From: Welwitschia mirabilis
Lineage: Eukaryota > Gnetophyta > Gnetopsida > Welwitschiales
Reading direction: 5' to 3'
Length of the DNA stretch: 64,000 bases
Assembly (NCBI GenBank): GCA_051453625.1
Contig: JBOZIK010000001.1
Span: 172,949,171 to 173,013,170, forward strand
Shown: positions 57,599-64,000 of the stretch, in pieces
Layout of the letters: every line of letters starts with the position of its first letter
Position numbering within the stretch: the stretch's first letter is position 1
The notes under the pieces: model-generated
Seen by the model: the letters and a program-made list of their open reading frames with translations, nothing else
Databases searched by the model: none
Told to the model about the DNA's origin: nothing
Translations under genes and position numbers: made by a program

Positions 57599-58838
57599 TG
57601 TGGGCATTGCACACCCTAAAAAGGGGCAATGATAGAGGACAATGCCAAAAAACGAGGTGCCGCCCACCACAAGCATATCTTATAAAAGGAAAACAAGGGA
57701 AAAGGAAAAAGGATGAAAAAGAATAAAATGAGGGAGATGAAAGAAGCCGTAAGACGTAGCAAAAAGTAGACACACCAGGGAAGACATGCAGTAGAATGGA
57801 AGAGTGCAGGAAGCCAGTTTTTTAATTGTTTTTTATTTTTTATTTATTATTTTAAAAACAAAAGAAAGCTTTTCTTTAAAAAAAAGAAGAAAGGGGCTAT
57901 TTAATTTTTTCTGTTTTTTTTATTTTATTTCAAAATAGCAACTTTTTTAAAAAAAAAAAAAAAGAGAAGTGTCATTTCAATAGTTTTTCTAAATAGTTAT
58001 AACTTTGAANNNNNNNNNNNNNNNNNNNNNNNNNNNNNNNNNNNNNNNNNNNNNNNNNNNNNNNNNNNNNNNNNNNNNNNNNNNNNNNNNNNNNNNNNNN
58101 NNNNNNNNNTTTCAAAATAGCACCTTTTTTTAAAAAAAAAAAAAAGAGAAGGGTCATTTCAATAGTTTTTCTAAATAGTTATAACTTTGAAAAATAATTT
58201 TTAAAAAAAATTAGATAAATATCTTTTTTTTCCTTATATTTACAGAAAATTATTTTCTTTTCTTTTTTAATGTTGGAAAAAAAAGAAAGAATTTTTTTAA
58301 TTTTTAAAATCATATTTAAAACTTAAACTTTTTCTAGTTTAGGCATTAATTTAAATTTCCCTGGAAAAAAGAAAAAAAGACAGAAATCACAAAAAAATTC
58401 TTATATTCTGGAGAAAAAAAAAAGAATGTTTTGTTTTATGCATTTATATTTTCGTTAACATTTTAGCCTTAAATCACACAAAAATATTACCACATCATAT
58501 CAAAATAGTCAAACTTAGTCAAAATTCAAACCATAATGGTCAAAGTTAGTCAACCATACTTAGTTAAAGTAAGTCAAAATTCATCAAACCTAGTCAAATG
58601 GTTAAAACGATAATCAAAGTCAGTCAAAATGAGTTAAATGATGTCAGTCAAAGCAAGTCAAAATTAGTCAAACACGGTCAAACATAGTCAAATTTAGTCA
58701 GTGCTAATCAAACTAGTTCAAATCATTAGGTTTAGCTTAAACCCATTTAAATACCGTTAAACTACCAAAGTCACCTATCATCGAGTAACAATAGAACTAA
58801 TCCACCATTTATGGGAGATTAAAAAAATCTTGTAAACA
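57599..58838 (+). repeat. gypsy-2 3' LTR
   Basis: It runs from TGTGGGCATTGCACACCC to TCTTGTAAACA. TATA box 57681-57688. The AGTCAAA array is at 58505-58735. A 100-N gap at 58010-58109 is flanked by an almost identical segment of about 82 bp, so without N and overlap the LTR is near 1.06 kb; the 5' LTR minus its 50-bp start duplication is about the same. Confidence 0.9.
58010..58109. other. assembly gap (100 N), edges repeat
   Basis: About 82 bp before (from TTTCAAAATAGCAAC) and after (from TTTCAAAATAGCACC) are the same sequence with few differences. Confidence 0.99.
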
Positions 58839-58950
58839 CTAACTACACTCAGTATCTCTTTCCGCTATCTCTTATGCTACCTACATGTCAATTTATTCCT
58901 GTCTGTGATCTCAGTGGTCTACCTCCATAGATCATCATCCCTCAACTTTT
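58839..58950. other. target duplication and continuation of pyrimidine-rich stretch
   Basis: CTAAC (58839-58843) is the right target duplication of gypsy-2. The following CACTCAGTATCTCTTTCCGC-type sequence has the same C/T-rich character as 45120-45863. Confidence 0.5.
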
Positions 58951-59100
58951 GTGCCTTAATCCTCTTATGAGTAAAGTAAGGCCATGTGTCCAATCTAAAT
59001 TAACAAGTAGGTTATTGTAATGGTAGGGAGCTAAAACATTACATGATAGGTTCTACATTTAAATCTACCCTAAGACATTTCCTTTAAAAAAATATTCTTA
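58951..59100 (+). mobile_element. possible tRNA-derived SINE fragment
   Basis: An A-box-like GGTTATTGTAATGGTAGG (59010-59027) and a B-box-like CATTTAAATCTACC (59056-59069) are about 30 bp apart. No target duplication or tail was identified. Confidence 0.35.
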
Positions 59101-59634
59101 TAAAATTTATTATTTAACTTATCTTTCTCTTAATTAAAATAAAATAACATTTATTATTAACTAAAAATATAATCTGTATGATCTTAATAATTATTAAGTC
59201 TTAGAGCAATATGGTCTTGAATTAATAATATCTCAATAAATTATTAATGATTCGAATTAATTTCTAATGTAACAAAAATTAATTCCAATGTATGGCTCCC
59301 ATCATTTCTTTAATAATCTTTTATTTATAACCATGTAATTCTCTTTATTGTAAGTCCACTAAATACTTACACTATTATAGATCATATGCCTTCATAATCT
59401 TGCTATGTTGAATATGCTTTTTAAAACATTTAATTATAAGGTTCTTGGCTTCTATACTACTTGCTAATTAGTGGATACTTCTAAACAACTTGCATGATTT
59501 TACTACTCATTATCTTTTACAAAACTATATAAATCATTTAAGTAATTATTAATATCTTGATTAATTTTGGGTTTTACATAATTATTCAAAAAAATCTTTT
59601 TAAAGCTTTTAGTTATAAAGAAGTGGGATTTACA
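59101..59634 (+). repeat. possible 5' LTR end of another element
   Basis: A+T-rich stretch ending TGGGATTTACA directly before a primer-binding site, as an LTR would. The start is unknown and no partner LTR lies in the window. Confidence 0.4.
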
Positions 59635-59637
59635 TTT

Positions 59638-59650
59638 TGGTATCAAAGCC
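59638..59650 (+). promoter_or_regulatory. primer-binding site (Met tRNA type)
   Basis: TGGTATCAAAGCC, close to TGGTATCAGAGCC, three bases after TTTACA. Confidence 0.6.
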
Positions 59651-61591
59651 TACATTGTAAATTTCTTGAGTAAAAAGGTTGAACACATTGTTATAAGTCT
59701 TAGCATTAATTCCAGGTGTCAAGATTTCTTTCTTCTTTGTTTTGCCTACTAGACTTATGTTAGGTGCTTAAACGTACTATACTTTAGAACTTATGTAGGA
59801 AATGTTGACCAAATGGAAATTGTCTTTCTAATAGAAATCTTTTTCTTGGAAATTTCTAAGTATGTTTGCATACAAAGGCGTGGTTTTCCAATTTATCATA
59901 AAAGAAGGTCTTAAATTTCATATCAACTAGAAAGGTTATTAGACTAATAGTCTAGAAATGTCTTTAAATTAATGATATATTCTCTCCCATGAGTTAAAGT
60001 ACAACTAAATATTTGGTATTAGAATAAGACCATCCTCTTCTTTCCCTTGTCAATTAAAGAAGCTTCTTAAAGGATGAATAAGGTTATGTGAATACAGATG
60101 TAAAGAAGATTTGTAACAAGTAGTATCTATACAATTAATGAGGAGCTAAGAATGAGTATTATTTAGTAAGCCTCACTCTTAGGAGGTTGATAAATTATAT
60201 TACATTAAGTTACTTAGAATCAGATAAACTATTGAATAATCAAAATTCAGAAGAACACACACAAGAATTTTTAAATTAAACTTGTGATAATAAATAGGTT
60301 AATTTTAAGAGGGAAAAAAGGATTATTATTCTTAAAAAAATGCTTAGGTTAACCAAAGGAGGGTTATGAAATATTTTAAGAAGCTAAATGAAAGATGAAT
60401 GATCCTCCCTTATACTATTTTAAAAATATCTAATTATTATTCATGCTAACACAATCTTAATGAGTAATGTTGGTTTGGTATCCATATTTAGATCTCCCTC
60501 TTGTTCACCTTAGTAAATTGAGATGAAAATGATGGAGATAAATAAATAAGAGTGGTAAATTTATAAAGAAAATTCCTAACAAAAAGCTGAGAAGTAATGA
60601 TGATAACAATGATAACATAATAGTCCCTTGTACAATAAAACTAGTTATAATGTGATAAAGAAATAAGCTATTAGGGTGTGTAATGGTAATAGGATGAGTC
60701 ATAGCCTAAGATACTAGGTTACCATAACCCTTCTAACTTTTAAATCATAAACCTTATTTAATTTCATGAATCAAGAAAGGTACAAAAGTATGTGAAACTT
60801 CAAAATAACAATGTGAAGGATGAAGACTCATGCATTAAAATGATGTATTACTCTAGGTATTTCCAGAATCTTGAATGATATAGATTGCCTTAATGTATAT
60901 ATTATATGATCCTTATGGTTTTATTATATCTTTATATGGTTTTAGTATTACTTTTGATCTAGATATTATCCCATTTCCATGGACCTAAGTTCTTATACCC
61001 CTCTAGATTTAAAGAAACTCTTGTACTCTAAACTTTTACAATTTCTTGGAAACTTAATTTTTTTAAAAAGAAATCTACTTATCTCCTATTGATTAAAATT
61101 ATGCTATGAACATTGATTGTAGTTACAAATACATACTTACCTTGTCAAATATTAATTCTCATTTTGTATCTAGTTCAAGTCATGTCATGTATTTTGCATG
61201 GTTGTTATACATTTCTTATTCCTTACACTTGATATTCTTATAACATCTATGGTCCTATTTCTTACCTTACATTATTAGAATGGTAGGAGGAGTATTTTAT
61301 TTTCTTATTCTAGAACTATCTTCTTGTTAATGATCCAATCTTAAATGCATCTTGAATTTGCAAATGATATGTGCTTCTGATGGAATCAAAAGATACTTCA
61401 AATTAAGATGAGACTAATATTTCAAATAATAAATATTTAGCCCAAAAAAATGATATTTTGAAGAAGATAATAAAGTTATAGAAGGTTTGATGATGAAGCT
61501 AACTAAATAATTAAGTAACATAAAAGTTAATTTGTGAGATCTTGTAATGAAAGCCTAAACTAACAAGAATTTTCTAGGAAGGAAACCCCTT
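59651..61591. other. A+T-rich DNA, nothing recognised
   Basis: Between a primer-binding site and a polypurine tract, so perhaps the remnant inside of an element, but no gag or pol motif is visible. A 65-codon ORF at 60505-60702 (minus) has no motif. Confidence 0.4.
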
Positions 61592-61603
61592 AAGGGGAAG
61601 AGA
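61592..61603 (+). promoter_or_regulatory. polypurine tract before LTR-X copy 2
   Basis: AAGGGGAAGAGA, two bases before TGTCATGTCC. It makes the following LTR a 3' LTR. Confidence 0.65.
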
Positions 61604-61605
61604 TT

Positions 61606-63326
61606 TGTCATGTCCAAATTTTTCTTAAGTTAGAAACCCTTTCTAGTTAATTCAAATAAATAATTAAATATTAGAAATTTAATAATAAAAATAAGTCTAG
61701 TTCCAAATGGTTTAAAAAAATAATAATATCTATAATAGTTAAACTAGGTATTACATGATTCTTTTTTGCAAGATTAACTTATAGTTACTTATTTTAGTTA
61801 ATTTATTAAGTTAACTGCAAAATTTATTATTTCTTATGCATAAGCTTTATTTGTTATGAGTGAAAAGTTGAATACTTAATTCATCTTGGAGTTATTATTT
61901 TGTTAGATAGATTAAAACTTTAGTTTATTTTAGAGTTTCTTAATGATTATGCAAGATTTTCTACTTAATGCATTTAAACATCAAATTTCTTGATATATGT
62001 TATATTTTTGTAACTCCTGCTTAACATTAATTTTTCTAACTTTATCTATTCATGCACTAGTATTTACATATGATCTTAAGAATTATGTCATTTATCTCAT
62101 GCAGTTAAAGGTGATTTGTTAGATATTATTATATTATTGTTCACATCCATTGTCTAGACTTGAAAAGAAAGAATTAAGGAAACCTAAAATACTTGTTGAA
62201 ACATAAACCTTACTATCAGTCCTACTATTAGTCCCTTATTATAAATACTTAAAACGCCTAACTATTAGAGTTATATCTTGCAACTTGATCGTGTGGAGCT
62301 TAATTATCTCTAGGAGCACGTTGGACTTCATTAAGGATAGGTGTAAACCATAACCATCTTTTTAAACACTTTTATGCCTCATTTTTAAATTTCTTTCCCC
62401 TGTAATTTCTAACTCTAAATTAATGCAATATGCCTTGTATTGCTATGTGTATGTTGATGCTTCCATGTAATTTATAGTTCTTTAGCAACATCTTGTGTGA
62501 GTCTTCTAGGAGTTTATTAAGTTTAAGTTTGTGAATATCTTGTGAAACTTAAGTAATCTCATTATCATCTATCATGATTGCATTTTATAACTAAACCTTT
62601 ATAAGCCTTAAGTAACTTATTATCCATTAACCTTGATGATAAATTATGAAAATTAATTTTGGCTGAGGTAACTAGTTATTCAAACCTTATAGAGTGGAGC
62701 TCTCTACTATGAGTTCTAAGGTAAATGGACTAAACCTCTAGGATGAAATGGAAAGATATGTGTACAAACATGATAATCTTGTCCCTTCTAGTTGTGTGCA
62801 ACTGACTTACTTGTACATGATGTGAGATGTTACTAAAGAAGATAAAGCTAATGGATGAGTGGTCATGGTCATGTTGTATATGTTATTCTTGGAAACCNNN
62901 NNNNNNNTAGCCTATCCCTTGTCATGGACCACATTGGGAGCTGTAATTAAATTCAATTCTCACACTACTTATGCTTGTGTAGGAAATAATGCTTGTGAGG
63001 ATGCAAGAAAGAACTAGTGATTATGTGGATAACTAGGTATTGGTTATGTGTTTTCTTATGTAGTTATGTGGGTATTATGTGTCATCCTTTATTGCTATTG
63101 TTATGGCACATTTACAGATGTATTTAGTTTTGAAGCATATTTAAAACAATTGAGTGATTGATGTACTTAGACTTATTTTCTATAAATGAAGAAGTGCTTA
63201 TTTATTTGGTAACTTGGATTAGTTTCAAGATATCTTAATTATTTAAAGTATATATTTTCCCTTCTCTACTATCACATGAGGAGATGAATTAATTGCATGC
63301 CTTTATATATATATTTAAAATAAACA
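61606..63326 (+). mobile_element. LTR-X, copy 2
   Basis: It runs from TGTCATGTCCAAATTTTT, a start common among gypsy LTRs, to AATAAACA, about 1.72 kb with a 10-N gap at 62898-62907. It aligns with copy 1 (42600-44698) except for the inverted arm present only there. TATA-like TATAAATGA at 63181-63189. Confidence 0.75.
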
Positions 63327-63335
63327 CTTATATAA

Positions 63336-63441
63336 TTAAGGTTTTCCTCCACTATGATATAGCATATTTATTTTCCCTCCACTAGGTAGCCCTAATGTAA
63401 AATAATTAGCATATTTAAGGTTCTCCTCCACTATGATATAA
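63336..63441. repeat. 26-bp direct repeat, two copies
   Basis: TTAAGGTTTTCCTCCACTAT (63337) and TTAAGGTTCTCCTCCACTAT (63416), each followed by GATATA, are about 78 bp apart. Confidence 0.8.
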
Positions 63442-64000
63442 AGGAATGGAAATAGAGAGTTATCTAATTAAATTCCTCTTTTTGAAGTAAATTTTTTAGA
63501 AATATTATTTCCAAAATGCACTATAAACTTGGTGGATGTTAAGCTATATGAAATAAATACCTAAATCAATTGGAAAAGCCTAAATTATTAAGGATGAATT
63601 CTATGATTTTCTAGTTATCTCAATCATAAGATTTAGCTAGATCTAGCTTAAGCATATAAACTACTTTAATTATCAAGCATGCCTAATGAATTTTCTCATG
63701 GACTATAATCACATTATCTAAGATATTACTTTCTGAGAAAAAACCTCATTGATCCTTATCAGTGACTAAAGGGAGAAGGAGCTGACGATACTAAAGTAAA
63801 ATCTTTAAAATTAATTTATAAAAGCATTATCATAAACTAACAAACTAGAAATCTAATAATTAAAAAAGCATAATTTATCTTAGGAAGGAATACCAAGGTT
63901 TCATATTTTTAATTTTTTGGAAATGTGCTAAATTAGTATCCATGTTTATATGATGTCCATTACATTCTTATTGATAATATCCAATAGACATTCATAAAAT
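63442..64000. other. A+T-rich DNA, nothing recognised
   Basis: No feature seen. Confidence 0.45.

Larger units (their letters stand above)
45864..58838 (+). mobile_element. gypsy-2: Tat-lineage Ty3/gypsy retrotransposon
   Basis: A 13-kb element with LTRs 45864-46972 and 57599-58838. A 5-bp target duplication reads TTGAC (45859-45863) and CTAAC (58839-58843), two transitions apart. The internal order is gag, protease, RT, RNase H, a second RNase H, integrase, then a long 3' region and a polypurine tract. The second RNase H between pol RNase H and integrase, and the wording of RT and integrase, mark the Tat branch (Tat/Ogre/Retand group). Frames are the best in the window and CpG is more frequent, so it is probably the youngest element here. 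It is still dead by stops. It contains three 100-N gaps and one of 444 N. Confidence 0.9.

Overview
The window looks like plant repeat-rich DNA, probably heterochromatin of a flowering plant. It is about 70% A+T, very poor in CpG, has no intact gene, and holds 13 runs of N. Almost everything recognisable is decayed plant LTR retrotransposon, plus satellite arrays and a few tRNA-derived SINEs. Former coding regions are full of TAG/TAA/TGA where the family has Trp, Gln or Arg codons. Mismatches between paired signals (target duplications, LTR ends, one primer-binding site) are mostly C-to-T or G-to-A, the mark of long-term deamination of methylated cytosines. The longest uninterrupted ORF outside the gaps is 118 codons and I do not recognise it. 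The species cannot be named from this sequence.

Layout. 1-7049: A+T-rich DNA with a few small tandem repeats and one duplicated TATA-bearing block. 7050-7553 and 27464-30265: two halves of one satellite array (about 51-bp units on the left, about 72-bp units on the right). The array is split by a Copia-type element (7554-27458) with a near-perfect 5-bp target duplication. The 3' LTR of that element is itself split near its end by an 11.6-kb Athila-like Ty3/gypsy element (15862-27426) with gag, protease, RT, RNase H and integrase relics. 30266-32240: little except one SINE. 32240-38240: a decayed Ty3/gypsy pol, split inside RT by a second, internally deleted Copia element (33066-36806). 38241-42515: unrecognised. 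42516-44698 and 61606-63326: two copies of a further LTR family (called LTR-X here); the first carries a roughly 370-bp-arm hairpin that the second lacks. 45120-45863 and 58844-58950: a pyrimidine-rich stretch of unknown nature, split by a 13-kb Tat-lineage Ty3/gypsy element (45864-58838). That element has two RNase H domains and an integrase that still shows all three catalytic residues. 58951-61605: a SINE-like piece, a primer-binding site and a polypurine tract.

All the LTR elements point the same way (+). The nesting gives relative ages: satellite, then Copia-1, then Athila-like gypsy-1; and gypsy-3, then Copia-2. Gypsy-2 keeps the most CpG and the best frames and is probably the youngest. 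Nothing here works as an operon or pathway; the genes are dead copies of retrotransposon gag-pol. The points most worth checking are the satellite/insertion junction, the 3' module shared by gypsy-1 and gypsy-2, the 10-bp AGTCAAA array in the gypsy-2 LTR, the LTR hairpin, the plant-transposon-protein-like domain inside Copia-1, and several N gaps that look artificial.
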